In this document: one piece after another, positions 41,065-52,856 of the stretch | Layout of the letters: every line of letters begins with the position of its first letter | Position numbering within the stretch: position 1 is the stretch's first letter | Origin: Aradus depressus | Taxonomy: Eukaryota; Arthropoda; Insecta; Hemiptera; Aradidae | Assembly (NCBI GenBank): GCA_963662175.1 | Contig: OY759221.1 | Span: forward strand, 2,356,001-2,420,000 | Length of the DNA stretch: 64,000 bases | Reading direction: 5' to 3' | Program-made: the position numbers and the translations under genes | Notes under the pieces: model-generated | What the model saw: the letters and a program-made list of their open reading frames with translations, nothing else | Database searches by the model: none | What the model was told of the DNA's origin: nothing

Positions 41065-41215
41065 TATTTATAAGTATAGGGAAAGTTATGTAATCGACAT
41101 TTTTTTGGAACATGTTTGCAATCTGGAGGACGGAAAACATGAAATTCCGTTGAAAACTCAGCATCGAATTTTCGAGCAATTGCATGACTTCCCCTGTACT
41201 TCGTACTGCTGGAGA
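41065..41215 (-). repeat. Dispersed repeat, terminal fragment
   Basis: ggaggacggaaaacatgaaa, ttccgttgaaaactcagcat and gcatgacttcccctgtactt mark one end of the ~480-bp family. Confidence 0.7.
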
Positions 41216-41566
41216 AGTATTAATTAGACATTTTACCGCTGCTGCATCTATGGTCGCGTCAGAAGTCTTCATCAATGGTTCCATCTGAAGACAAGCGTCT
41301 GGACTGGCAAGTCAGGCGACGGCTCCTATTGTCTACTGCTTGTGATATCAAATTTGAAGTTGTCTCTCCAAGATGTCATATAGAATGGTACAGCTGTAGT
41401 GTCATATGGAAGCGGGCTGTCTCAATGTACGAGGCAGACCACAATTGAGACAATGAGACTATTTGCATAACAGAGTAACAACTCTGCCGGGACGAAATAA
41501 AGCAACAGCGGAGACAAAAATAACAACATGTCTTATCTTAGAGTTGGTTTCAAATACTGTGTGGTT

Positions 41567-41946
41567 AGTGTATCATCGACGTATGTACTGCTTCAGTGGG
41601 GTCAGTGTATCATCGACGTATGTATTGCTTCAGTAGGTTCAGTGTATCATCGACGTATGTACTGCTTCAGTGTATCATCGACGTATGTACTGCTTCAGTG
41701 GCGTCAGTGTATCATCGACGTATGTACTGCTTCAGTGCGGTCAGTGTATTATCGACGTATGTACTGCTTCAGTGCGGTCAGACAGTGTATCATTGACGTA
41801 TGTACTCCTTCAGTGCGGTCAGTGTATCATCGACGTATGTACTGCTTCAGTGGGGTCAGTGTATCATCGACGTATGTACTGCTTCAGTGTATCATCGACG
41901 TATGTACTGCTTCAGTGTATCATCGACGTATGTACTGCTTCAGTGG
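41567..41946. repeat. Mixed 38/30-bp tandem array
   Basis: Units gtgtatcatcgacgtatgta + ctgcttcagt, with or without the 7-8-base ggggtca/gcggtca spacer, repeat about 11 times. The variable spacer gives 38- and 30-bp units and one 43-bp unit (41773). It translates as repeats of YHRRMYCFS or SSTYVLLQ; not coding. Confidence 0.96.
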
Positions 41947-42392
41947 GGTCCCTGAACCTGATTACGTGCGATATCTGTACAAAGAATAAAAAGCATGTTG
42001 CCCGTAGTAATTGTGTGATGAATCAGACGTGTACTAAATGTTATTCCTGAATGGGTAGATTCAGACAGACCACCTGTATGCTCTTTCTTTGACCTGAGGG
42101 CGGATTAGACACAAATAGTTTTCACAAATACCCACAACCACAACCACTCTTAACATTATTTATTGTATTACCATTGTTTTGTGGTCGGTGTGGTTTGGAC
42201 CAGTCCATTGTATCCAGTCCGCAGTAGTAGTCAAATTATTTCCTTTCACATTTGAGCTGCGCCAGTCTGATTGAAAAGGTCTTTAATGATGTGTCACTTT
42301 TTTTTTCTTTTTTCGAAATTACCAATTCTAAAAAGAGTGGAACAAGGCTAGCGAATCTGTTGTTTCTCTAATGGTAATTGTGTTTGGTGTAA

Positions 42393-42712
42393 GGGGGGGG
42401 GGGGGGGGGGGGGGGGCTTGCAATGTTAATTCAAACTGGGAAAATGGGAAAACATCAAGCCCCCCCTACGAACACTAGCGCACTCAACTACGGAACATGG
42501 CACCAAGTCACACAGACCGTTTCTACCATCCGAGCATAAAACGGTCAACGGTTTGAGGTTCATTCTTCCACAGAGAGAACGAGCTGTTTAAATGGATTTA
42601 TGCAGAGCTTAGACCAGCAGGGCTTGTTAAATGGCATGGAACTTCCGAATGGCAATGAGAGAGAGGGAGTGTGTGGGTGTGGAGGGAGCGGGGGGGGGGG
42701 GGGGGGGGGGGG
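42393..42712. repeat. Two poly(G) tracts (24 and 23 bases)
   Basis: G24 at 42393-42416 and G23 at 42690-42712, the second preceded by a purine-rich gagagagggagtgtgtgggt stretch. With 2399-2419 and 34655-34675 these make four plus-strand G-runs over 20 bases. Confidence 0.95.
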
Positions 42713-44960
42713 TATGAAATCCAAATCTGGGACTAGCTACAAAACAATGCCGTAATAATACAATGCGCTGTCAAATATCACACAGTTGATACAGACTAAT
42801 CCATGACGGAAACATGATTTAGTGGGGCCCTGTGTTTATGGATTTAGGATGATGGATCTGGTGGGATGAAACCTTATCAAAATATCTTTGTCTAATAAAA
42901 GGGTCCATGTGAGGACGCGTTTTAGTTAGTTCACTGCCTCAAAATGGAATTGTGTCATCTGATCTCGTATTGAAGGGTTCCGTAGATGAAGTTCTCATGT
43001 TGGTGTGTAATTGAGAGTATAAGATAACATTGACCAATCCAACAAAACATCTGAAGAGGGCTGATTTAGTGAGTCGAACATGTCGAACACCTTAAAACAA
43101 CAAACAAACAATTAAATAAAACAAAAAAATACTTATAATTTTTACAACTCAGTTTAATTCTGTCTCCATTATACCAACTCCAAACATGAAAACAACACAA
43201 CTAGAAACACCTCCATCTTGGTCTATGCACTTTACAATACTAAAGATAACGTCCCCACGCTTGGTCGGCGGCCATATTTCTTAAAAACAAAATAATACTT
43301 AAACAAAATATCTAAATAAACTAATACTATTTTTATTATATCTAACAATAATAGAAATTAATTATATCTATACAAAATTATATGCATAATAAATATAATT
43401 TAAAAAAATATGTATAAAAAAATAGTTGCTTTAAAACAAACAGGTATACAATGAATTAAAACTAATAAGTAATAAAAATATAATTCTGAAATTAACATTA
43501 ATGAAAAGTGAAGAGCCCTTGACACTTGCTAAAGATATAAGAATGTAATAATCATTTCCATAGTTTACAAAGGGTAACGCTGTTAGCGCCGACGCGTCGC
43601 CTTTGGGCGATAGGTATATTGACCAAATTCCTGGCAAACTGGGAATTAATTTGTAAGCTGCTTACAAGATTAGGATGGGATTAGGAGAGTTACAGCAGAT
43701 AATACTATTTGTACCATCTTAGTTATCCGGATTTTGGATTAATTGGATTTAGTAACCAAGAATACAGAATGGTCCAGCTAGCAGCGCCCCTCTAAGAAAT
43801 TAAGCCACGCACTGAAGGGTACCGTAGGCCAATATTGTCTTGAAAAGAGGCTCAAAAAATTATTTTCTTCAACTATATATCATGATCGATTAGATTAATA
43901 TGGCATTGAAAGTGATATCTTACGTCAAGCTAAATTAATTAGAGAATACATATTGAGTATAAGACTGTCTTGTCAAAAACATTCAAATATCTTCATATTG
44001 AAGTCAACCTAATATTAAGATAATAGAAAAAATATATTTTCTTAAGTCTAGCAAAAATATGAATTATGATGAGCTATGAACTTGTTTGGAATGAAGAAAT
44101 CACATATACTAACTAAGTTCTGATTATTGATTTAGCAATATATAATAGTACTGTGATAATATGAATTATGCAAATGTTAAATAAATTATAAATATATAAA
44201 TAATAATTGAATTAATAATAATTGAAACGAAAATAATAAATAATTAAATATAATTAAATAAATACAATTTATTAGGTACCACATTTCCGGTAGAAATTAT
44301 ATCTCTCGTCTTTTATTAAATTTTGATTTCTACAGAAGTTTCCGAAAAGGGCCCTAAAAGAATAGCAATTTTTAAGTGCAAGGAATTTTAGAAAAATTTC
44401 AATTAACAAACATTTCATTTGAATTTCTAAGGAGAATATTGTTTTTCTAAATTTTGCAAAGGATTTATTTTTCCTTAACCTACATTATGAATTGAATAAC
44501 TAAGATAGGAAATTAAAAAAATGAAATTATTTTACAAAAAGAAATCTTACGGACTAATTACTTAAAACTATATCAGTCTTTTTTCTGTTATATAGTGGCC
44601 ACTATTCATAATTATTTTATATTTTGGGCATATATAAATATAAATAAAATGTACCTTTTCCCTTCTACGTACTTCCAATGTTATAATATTCACTCCTACA
44701 TCTCCTCTACATCTACTCTCACTCAGACTCGTTCACTACACCTTAACCCTAAAAACAACTCTCTCTCTAAACCGTCCACTTCCACCAACACAACTTAGAC
44801 CGTCTCTATCTAAAACAGCTCATCGACGTTTTATGTTTTCCATTCATTGGTTCACATTTAGTTTTAAAACAAAATGCGACTAGTCCATCTTTGTATATTT
44901 ATTCACTAATTCAGTTAACCAATTGTGCATTTTTTAAATAATCTATATGTTAGAAAAATA
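42713..44960. other. AT-rich, no supported gene
   Basis: Mostly AT-rich DNA. Only a repeated cattgaagggttccgta-like motif (42971, 43811) stands out. No ORF with a motif. Confidence 0.45.
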
Positions 44961-44964
44961 AAAA

Positions 44965-45210
44965 TTTATTTTTATTTTTTACTGTTGGCTTGAAAATAAA
45001 GAATAATACAATTTAATTTGTTGCATGTAAGATGGATACACATATTTTATTCCATTTAGTTCAATGTTGCTTATTTTGTACAATTCTATAGATTGATATT
45101 TTTTATTTTATTTTATATAACTATAAGAATATTAAGAATATGTATTTAAAAGACTCATTGCCATAAAGGCTGTATTCTTTAGTGCAATCAATTTTATCTA
45201 TCTATCACTA
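44965..45210 (+). repeat. LINE 3' UTR, second copy
   Basis: ggcttgaaaataaagaataa, ttaatttgttgcatgtaaga, tattttgtacaattctatag and gactcattgccataaaggct match 15830-16195. 5'-truncated to the UTR only. Confidence 0.75.
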
Positions 45211-45419
45211 ATTAAGTTAGTTCACTCCTAACAGCTGTTTTTATACAAATAATAATAATAATAATGGACTTTATAATATATATTAATAAAGCTGAAACGG
45301 GGTTTGTTTGTATGTTTGTTCCAGCATCACGCCCAAACCGCTGGACGGATTTTTATGAAACTTCCCATGTAGCATTCTTTTGAGCCCGATTGAATAATAG
45401 GCTATGTGGCGTCCCAAAA

Positions 45420-46960
45420 TTTTGATCGGGAGGGGGGGGTTGTAAGGGGGGCCTAAGTATATAAATAGTGCTAACTCATTAACTAATGGTCAAATTGTCA
45501 TGAAATTTCACACGTAGTCTTTTTAAAAGCCAAACAGGAAAAAAAGGTGTGTGGCGTCCCAAAGTTTTGATCGGGAGGGGGGGTTGTAAGGGGGGCCTAA
45601 GTATAAATATAGAGCTAACTCATTAACTAATGGGCCAATCGTCATGAAATTTCACATGTAGTATTTTTAAAAGCCAAATAGGAAAAAAAGGTGTGTGGCG
45701 TCCCAAAGTTTTGAACGGGAGGGGGGGTTGTGGGGGGGCCTAAGTATAAATATAGAGCTAATTCTTTAACGGTTGGTCGGATTGTCTCGAAATTTCACAT
45801 GGAGTATTCCTGAAGGCCAAATAGAAAAATAAGGTGTGTGGCGTCCCAAAGTTTTGATCGGGAGGGGGGGTTGTAAGGGGGGCCTAAGTATATAAATAGT
45901 GCTAACATAATAACTAATGGTCGAATTGTCATGAAATTTCACACGTAGTCTTTTTAAAAGCCAAACAGGAAAAAAAGGTGTGTGGCGTCCCAAAGTTTTG
46001 AACGGGAGGGGGGGTTGTGGGGGGGCCTAAGTATAAATATAGAGCTAACTCATTAACTAATGGGCGAATCGTCATGAAATTTCACATGTAGTATTTTTAA
46101 AAGCCAAATAGGAAAAAAAGGTGTGTGGCGTCCCAAAGTTTTGAACGGGAGGGGGGGTTGTGGGGGGGCCTAAGTATAAATATAGAGCTAGCTCATTAAC
46201 GGTTGATCGAATTGTCACAAAGTTTCACATGTAGTATTCCTGAAGACCAAATAAAAAAATAGGCGGTGTAACGGCTCAAAATTTTGTACGGGAGGGGGGG
46301 TAGTGGCGGGGGGACCTAAGTATAAATATGGCGGTAGCTCAATAACGGTTGGTCGTATTGTCATGGAATTTCACATGTAGTATTCTTAAAAGCCAAATAG
46401 AAATATAGGGTGTATATGTCACAAAATTTTGAACGGGAGGGTGGGTTGATGGGGGCCTATGTATAAGTATAGTGATAAGTCATTAACGGATGATCGGATT
46501 GTCACGAAATTTCACATGTAGTATTCCTGGAGGCTAAATAGAAAAATAGGCGGTGTGACGGCTCAAAATTGTTTACGGGAGGGGGGGTTGTGGCGGGGGG
46601 GCCTAAGTATAAATATAGTGCTAGCTCATTAACGGTTGGTCGTATTGTCATGGAATTTCACATGTAGTATTATTAAAAGCCAAATAGAAATATAGAGTGT
46701 ATATGTCACAAAATTTTGAACGGGAGGGTGGGTTGATGGGGGCCTAAGTATAAGTATTGTGATAAGTCATTAACGGATGATCGGATTGTCACGAAATTTC
46801 ACATGAAGTATTCATAAAGGCCAAATAGAAAAATAGGGTGTGTGACGTCAAAAAATTGTGAACGGGAGGGGGGTTATGGGGGTAGGCCTAAATTTGAAGA
46901 TAGTGATAGGTCGCTAACGGATGATCGGATTGTCACGAAATTTACTACATGTGAAATTTC
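45420..46960 (+). repeat. G-rich ~144-bp tandem array in element A
   Basis: About 11 units with ggcgtcccaaagttttgaac, gggagggggggttgtggggg, gcctaagtataaatatagag and gtcatgaaatttcacatgta. The spacing between equivalent points is 144 bp where measured (45984 to 46128). Two subtypes alternate (gtggcgtcccaaag and gtgacggctcaaaa). Confidence 0.93.
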
Positions 46961-47089
46961 GTGACAATCCGAACATCCGTTGATGGTCCAATAAAAAAAT
47001 ACACTATGTGACATTTTAAAAATTTGGGAGGGGGGGCTAAGCATAAAAATAATGCTGAATCATTGAAGGGTAATCGGATTGTCATGAAT

Positions 47090-48010
47090 TTCACATGTAG
47101 TAGTAGTAACTATGTATTCGCTGTGGGGTTCACTGTTGCAAGACATTTACTAGCTGTGATGCCCAGCGTTCCTAATTACGTACTAGCTGTGGGGTCTGCT
47201 GTTGCAAGGCGCTAGCAGTGTGGCCCAGCGTATTTAACTACGTAGGTACTAGCTGTGGGGTCCGCAGTTGCAAGGCACCTACTACCTGTAGGGCCCAGCG
47301 TTCCTAAAAACGTACTAGCTGTGGGGTCCGTCGTTGCAAAAGCATACTAGCTGTGATGCTCAGCGTTTCTAACTACGTACTAGCTGTGGGGTCCGCCGTT
47401 GCAAAACACATACTAGCTGTGATGCCCAGTGGGTCTAACTACGTACTAGCTGTGGGGTCCGCTGTTGCAAGACACTTACTAGCTGTGATGCCCAGCGTTC
47501 CTAACTTCGTACTAGCTGTGGGGTCCGCTCTTGCGAGACACATACTAGCTGCGGTCAATAGCGTTCTTAAGTACGCACTGGCTAGGATGTCCAGCGATGC
47601 TAAGTATTCACTATCTGTGGTTTCCGCCGTTGAAAGACGCATACTAGCTGTGATGCCCAGGGGTCCTAAAAACTTACTAGCTGGGATGTTTGACGTTGAA
47701 GGACTATAAGCCTTATTCCGTATGAATAATTGAAAATTATAACATCATGAATGTACTGTTAAAGGGTAAGCGGATTGGCATGAATTGCACATGTAGTAGT
47801 AGTAACTATGTATTCGCTGTGGGGTCCGCTGTTGCAAGGCATTTACTAGCTGCGGTCAATAGCGTTCTTAAGTACGCACTGGCTAGGATGTCCAGCGATG
47901 CTAAGTATTCACTATCTGTGGTTTCCGCCGTGGAAAGACGCATACTAGCTGTGATGCCCAGGGGTCCTAAAAACTTACTAGCTGGGGTGTTTGACGTTGA
48001 AGGACTATAA
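47090..48010 (+). repeat. 33/66-bp tandem array in element A
   Basis: Half-units cgtactagctgtggggtccg(ctgttgcaag..) and cttactagctgtgatgccca(gcgttcctaac) alternate to a 66-bp unit. Because 66 is divisible by 3, one frame stays open through much of the array (47353-47709, then 47747-48010 in a second block), reading AVGSAVARH and LAVMPSVPN repeats. Confidence 0.93.
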
Positions 48011-48138
48011 GCCTTATTCCGTATGAATAATTAAAAATTATAACATCATGAATGTACTGTTGAAGAATTTAAAAGACTTATAGGAGATAATAGTAGAAAA
48101 GTCAAAGTTCCCCGGGCAACGCCGGGTATTACCGTTAG

Positions 48139-48916
48139 TCTATAAAATTTTGAACGGTAGGGGGGGTTGTAAGGGGGGCCTAAGTATATAAACAGTGCTA
48201 ACTCATTAACTAATGGACGAATTGTCATGAAATTTCACATGTAGTCTATTTAAAAGTCAAAAAGGAAAAAAAGGTGTGTGTCGTCCCAAAGTTTTGAACA
48301 GGTGGGGGGGTTGTGGGGGGGCCTAAGTATAAATATAGAACTAACTCTTTAACAGTTGGTCGCATTGTCACGAAGTTTCACATGTAGTATTCCTGAAGAC
48401 CAAATAAAAAAATAGGCGGTGTGACGGCTCAAAATGTTTTACGGGAGGGGGGGTAGTGGGGGCGCCTAAGTATAAATATAGAGCTAACTCATTAACTAAT
48501 GGGCGAATCGTCATGAAATTTCACATGTAGTATTTTTAAAAGCCAAATAGGAAAAAAAGGTGTGTGGCGTCCCAAAGTTTTGAACGGGAGGGGGGGTTGT
48601 GGGGGGGCCTATGTATAAATATAGAGCTAACTCTTTAACGGTTGGTCGGATTGTCACGAAATTTCACATGGAGTATTCCTGAAGACCAAATAGAAAAATA
48701 GGCGGTGTGACGGCTCAAAATTTTTTACGGGAGGGGGGGGGGAAGTTGGGGGGCCTAAGTATAAATATAGAGCTAACTCATTAACTAATGGGCGAATCGT
48801 CATGAAATTTCACATGTAGTATTTTTAAAAGCCAAATAGGAAAAAAAGGTGTGTGGCGTCCCAAAGTTTTGAACGGGAGGGGGGGTTGTGGGGGGGCCTA
48901 AGTATAAATATAGAGC
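48139..48916 (+). repeat. Partial Helitron G-rich array between elements A and B
   Basis: Starts mid-unit (attttgaacggtaggggggg) right behind the 3' end of A and runs ~5 units to where B starts (atagagct/ttatattagt). B therefore appears inserted in, or fused to, another copy's array. Confidence 0.75.
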
Positions 48917-51904
48917 TTATATTAGTAAAGCTGAAACGGGGTTTGTTTGTTTGTTTGTTTGTTTGTTTGTATGTATGTATGTTTGTTCCAGCATCACGCC
49001 CAAACCGCTGGACGGATTTTTATGAAACTGCCCATGTAGCATTCTTTTGAGCCCGATTGAATAATAGGCTATGTGGCGTCCCAAAATTTTGATCGGGAGG
49101 GGGGATTGTAAGGGTGGCCTAAGTATAAAAATAGTGCTAACTCATTAACTAATGGTCAAATTGTCATGAAATTTCACACGTAGTCTTTTTAAAAGCCAAA
49201 CAGGAAAAAAGGTGTGTGGCGTCCCAAAGTTTTGAACGGGAGGGGGGGTTGTGGGGGGGCCTAAGTATAAATATAGAGCTAACTCTTTAACGGTTGGTCG
49301 GATTGTCACGAAATTTCACATGGAGTATTCCTGAAGACCAAATAGAAAAATAGGCGGTGTGACGGCTCAAAATTTTTTACGGGAGGGGGGGGTAGTTGGG
49401 GGGCTTAAGTATAATTATAGAGCTAACTCATTAACTAATGGGCGAATCGTCATGAAATTTCACATGTAGTATTTTTAAAAGCCAAATAGGAAAAAAAGGT
49501 GTGTGGCGTCCCAAAGTTTTGAACGGGAGGGGGGGTTGTGGGGGGGCCTAAGTATAAATATAGAGCTAACTCTTTAACAGTTGGTCGCATTGTCACGAAG
49601 TTTCACATGTAGTATTCCTGAAGACCAAATAAAAAAATAGGCGGTGTGACGGCTCAAAACTTTTTACGGGAGGGGGGGTAGTGGGGGGGCCTAAGTATAA
49701 ATATAGAGCTAACTCTTTAACGGTTGGTCGGATTGTCACGAAATTTCACATGGAGTATTCCTGAAGACAAAATAGAAAAATAGGCGGTGTGACGGCTCAA
49801 AATTTTGATCGGGAGGGGGGGTTGTAAGGGTGGCCTAAGTATAAAAATAGTGCTAACTCATTAACTAATGGTCAAATTGTCATGAAATTTCACACGTAGT
49901 CTTTTTAAAAGCCAAACAGGAAAAAAGGTGTGTGGCGTCCCAAAGTTTTGAACGGGAGGGGGGGTTGTGGGGGGGCCTAACTATAAACATAGAGCTAACT
50001 CTTTAACGGTTGGTCGGATTGTCACGAAATTTCACATGGAGTATTCCTGAAGACCAAATAGAAAAATAGGCGGTGTGACGGCTCAAAATTTTTTACGGGA
50101 GGGGGGGGGGTAGTTGGGGGGCCTAAGTATAAATATAGAGCTAACTCATTAACTAATGGGCGAATCGTCATGCAATTTCACATGTAGTATTTTTAAAAGT
50201 CAAATAGGAAATAAAGGTGTGTGGCGTCCCCAAGTTTTGAACGGGAGGGGGGGTTGTGGGGGGCCTAAGTATAAATATAGAGCTAACTCTTTAACGGTTG
50301 GTCGGATTGTCACGAAATTTCACATGGAGTATTCCTGAAGGCCAAATAGAAAAATAAGGTGTGTGGCGTTCCAAAGTTTTGATCGGGAGGGGGGGTTGTA
50401 AGGGGGGCCTACGTATATAAATAGTGCTAACTCATTAACTAATGGTCGAATTGTCATGAAATTTCACATGTAGTATTTCTAAAGGTCAAATAGAAATATT
50501 AGGTGTGTGACGGCCCAAAATTTTGAACAGGAAGGAGGGTTGTGGGGGGGGGGGGCTAAATATACATATAGAGTTAGCTCATTAACGGTTGGTCGTATTG
50601 TCACGAAATTTCGCATATATTATTCCTGAAGGCCAAATAGAAAAATAAGGAGTGTGGCGTCCCGAAGTTTTGAACGGGTGGCGGGGTTGAGGGGGGGGGG
50701 GGGACTAAGTATAAATATAGAGCTAGCTCATTAACGGTTGATCGTATTGTCATGAATTTCATATGTAGTAGTAGTAGTAACTATATATTCGCTGTGGGGT
50801 TCACTGTTGCAAGACATTTATTAGCTGTGATGTCCAGCGTTCCTAATATCGTACTAGCTGTGGGGTCCGCTGTTGCAAGGTACTTACTAGCTGTAGTGCT
50901 CAGCCCCAGCGTTCCTAACTATGTACTGGCTGTGGGGTTCGCTGTTGCAAGGCACCTATAAGACATTCACTAGCTGTAATGCCCAGCGTTTCTAATTACG
51001 TACTAGCTGTGGGGTCTGCTGTTGCAAGGCGCTAGCAGTGTGGCCCAGCGTATTTCACTCGTGGGTACTAGCTGTGGGGTTCGCCGTTGCAAAACTCATA
51101 CTAGCTGTGATGCCCTGTGGTTCTAACTACATACTATCTGTGGGGTTCTCAGTTGCAAGGCACCTACTACCTGTAGGGCCAAGCGTTCCTAAAAACGTAG
51201 TAGCTGTGGGGTCCGTCGTTGCAAAAGCATACTAGCTGTGATGCCCAGGGTTCCTAATATCGTACTAGCTGTGGGGTCCGTTGTTGCAAGGCATTTACTA
51301 GCTGTAGTGCCCAGCGTTCCTAACTATGTACTAGCTGTGAAGTTCGCTGTTGCAAAGCACTTACTAACTGTAATGCCCAGCGTATTTAACTACATACTAG
51401 CTGTGGGGTCCGCTGTAGCAAGGCACTTAATAGCTGTGATGCCCAGCGTTCCTAACTTCGTACTAGCTGTGGGGTCCGCTGTTGCGAGGCACATACTAGC
51501 TGTGGTGACCAGCGTTCCTAACTACATACTAGCTGTTGGGTCCGCCGTCGCAAGGCACATACTAGCTATGATGCCCAGCATTCCCAACTACGTACTAGCT
51601 GTGGTGCTCAGCGTTGCAAGCCACATACTAGCTGTGGTCACAAACGTTCATAAGTACGCACTGACTAGGACGTCCAGCGATGCTAAGTATTCACTAGGTG
51701 TGGCTCCCGCCGTTGAAAGGCGCATACTAGCTGTGGTGCCCAGGGGTCCTAAAAACTTACTAGCGTTAGAACAGCTGAAGGACTATAAGCCTTATTCCGT
51801 ATGAATAATTGAAAATTATAACATCATGAATGTACTGTCGAGGAACTGAATAGCGTTATAGAAGATATTGGGAGAAAAATCAAAGTTCCCCGGGCAACGC
51901 CGGG
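48917..51904 (+). mobile_element. Helitron-type element B, 3' end interrupted
   Basis: Same 5' end (ttatattagtaaagctgaaa, (gttt)n, cagcatcacgcccaaaccgc), G-rich array (49080-50740), 33-bp array (50755-51770), and 3' domain to ccccgggcaacgccggg at 51888-51904. The last ~14 bases expected after the hairpin are replaced by the BEL/Pao LTR, which begins exactly at 51905. Confidence 0.72.
50755..51804 (+). repeat. 33/66-bp tandem array in element B
   Basis: Same unit as in element A. The open frame 51238-51804 (188 codons) matches the one in element C at 62427-62993 in length and in its end (LKDYKPYSV), reflecting shared ancestry of the two elements. Confidence 0.93.
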
Positions 51905-52425
51905 TGTTGGGTTTGGGTACAGGTTAAATGAGAACTTCGAATAGAACAAGAGATATATTTATTTGGACAACACCCTTATTACAAAACCGCGTGGTAACGA
52001 ACACAAAGTCAGTTGTTCAATAATAAGTCCCATACCGCGTGGGAACTACACAAGTCACTCACTTACTGTGCTTGGTAACAGACGACTCACTTTATACCCG
52101 CGTGGTAATAAACAACTCACTTCCGCATGGTAACTAACGACTCACCTTATACCCGCGTGGTAATAAGGACGAATCCATTCCGCACACCGCGTGTTGGCTC
52201 GACCCAGACTCTCAGTCCACCCCGCGTGGTGACCAACTGGTCCCTCTCGTTGTTAAGAGACGACTCACTTTATACCCGCGTGGTAACAGCCAACTCAACC
52301 AACTCAGTCCACCCCGCGTGGTGCCCAACTGCTTACTGACTCATGTAGTTCAAGAGTCCCGCCGACTCCTATCGATTGTCTCGGCGTGTTCCCGAATTCA
52401 CCCACACTCAACTCGCGACTTAACA
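51905..52425 (-). mobile_element. BEL/Pao long terminal repeat (3' LTR)
   Basis: A 521-bp unit reading TG...CA on the minus strand (TGTTAAGTCGCGAG to AAACCCAACA). It is preceded, on the minus strand, by a purine tract ATGGGGGGCGGGA, the expected plus-strand primer. Internally it has short repeats of ttatacccgcgtggtaa (52000-52340), and it is GC-richer than its surroundings. Confidence 0.82.
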
Positions 52426-52453
52426 TCCCGCCCCCCATGAAGGCTCGGCTTCA

Positions 52454-52738
52454 TTATTGGGTTGGGAGCGGGCATAGTCGCGAAAGGGGTCTGCGCACAA
52501 CCCCGGTAGTCGTTGCGACATCCGCGACTCGCGCGATCGCGTCTTGCCCCGGGTAGAGCTGGGTGATCCGTCCCAGCTTCCAGGATTGCGGCGGAGCGTT
52601 GTCGTCCCCGTAGGTCTCCTTCAAGAGCACTTCTGACGCGAGCGGGTACCGCTGCAGCTCCCGATCAGCCAGCTCATGCAGCGTGCGAATCGCGAGAAAA
52701 GGCGCGGAAGTCGTCCATGAACGGAGCGGAGGCGACAT
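52454..52738 (-). pseudogene. BEL/Pao pol with large internal deletion
   Basis: The minus-strand frame reads TTSAPFLAIRTLHELADREL, RYPLASEVLLKETYGDD, then NAPPQSWKLGRITQLYPGQD and VVRRPLSRLCPLPTQ, stopping ~30 bases before the LTR purine tract, as in intact elements. The first half is the BEL/Pao reverse transcriptase up to its YxDD active site (here YGDD where YVDD is usual). The second half is the pol C-terminus (DUF5641-like, PP..W.LGR....PG.D...RV). Everything between (RNase H, integrase) is gone, joined at the acidic DD. No 5' LTR, protease or gag found; 52739-52856 is undetermined. Confidence 0.85.
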
Positions 52739-52856
52739 GCATCAGAGTAGCGAATGGTGTGCGAGTGGTTATCTCAGTGCCGCGTGGAATGGAAGGCGGC
52801 TGTCCGAGCCGACTTTTGCGTCCAGGCATACGATGAGTAGGCCAATTGGTGCGTTG

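Larger units (their letters stand above)
45277..48138 (+). mobile_element. Helitron-type non-autonomous element A
   Basis: 5' region tatattaataaagctgaaac followed by gtttgtttgt repeats and accgctggacggatttttat; 3' region with the hairpin cccgggcaacgccggg and a short tail ending gttag. No terminal inverted repeats or target duplication. A 3' hairpin about 10 bases from a CTAG-like end is Helitron architecture, clearest in element C. Two internal arrays (45420-46960 and 47090-47700) make up most of it. A second, shorter 33-bp block with repeated flanks (47745-48010) shows an internal duplication. No Rep/helicase coding. Confidence 0.7.
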
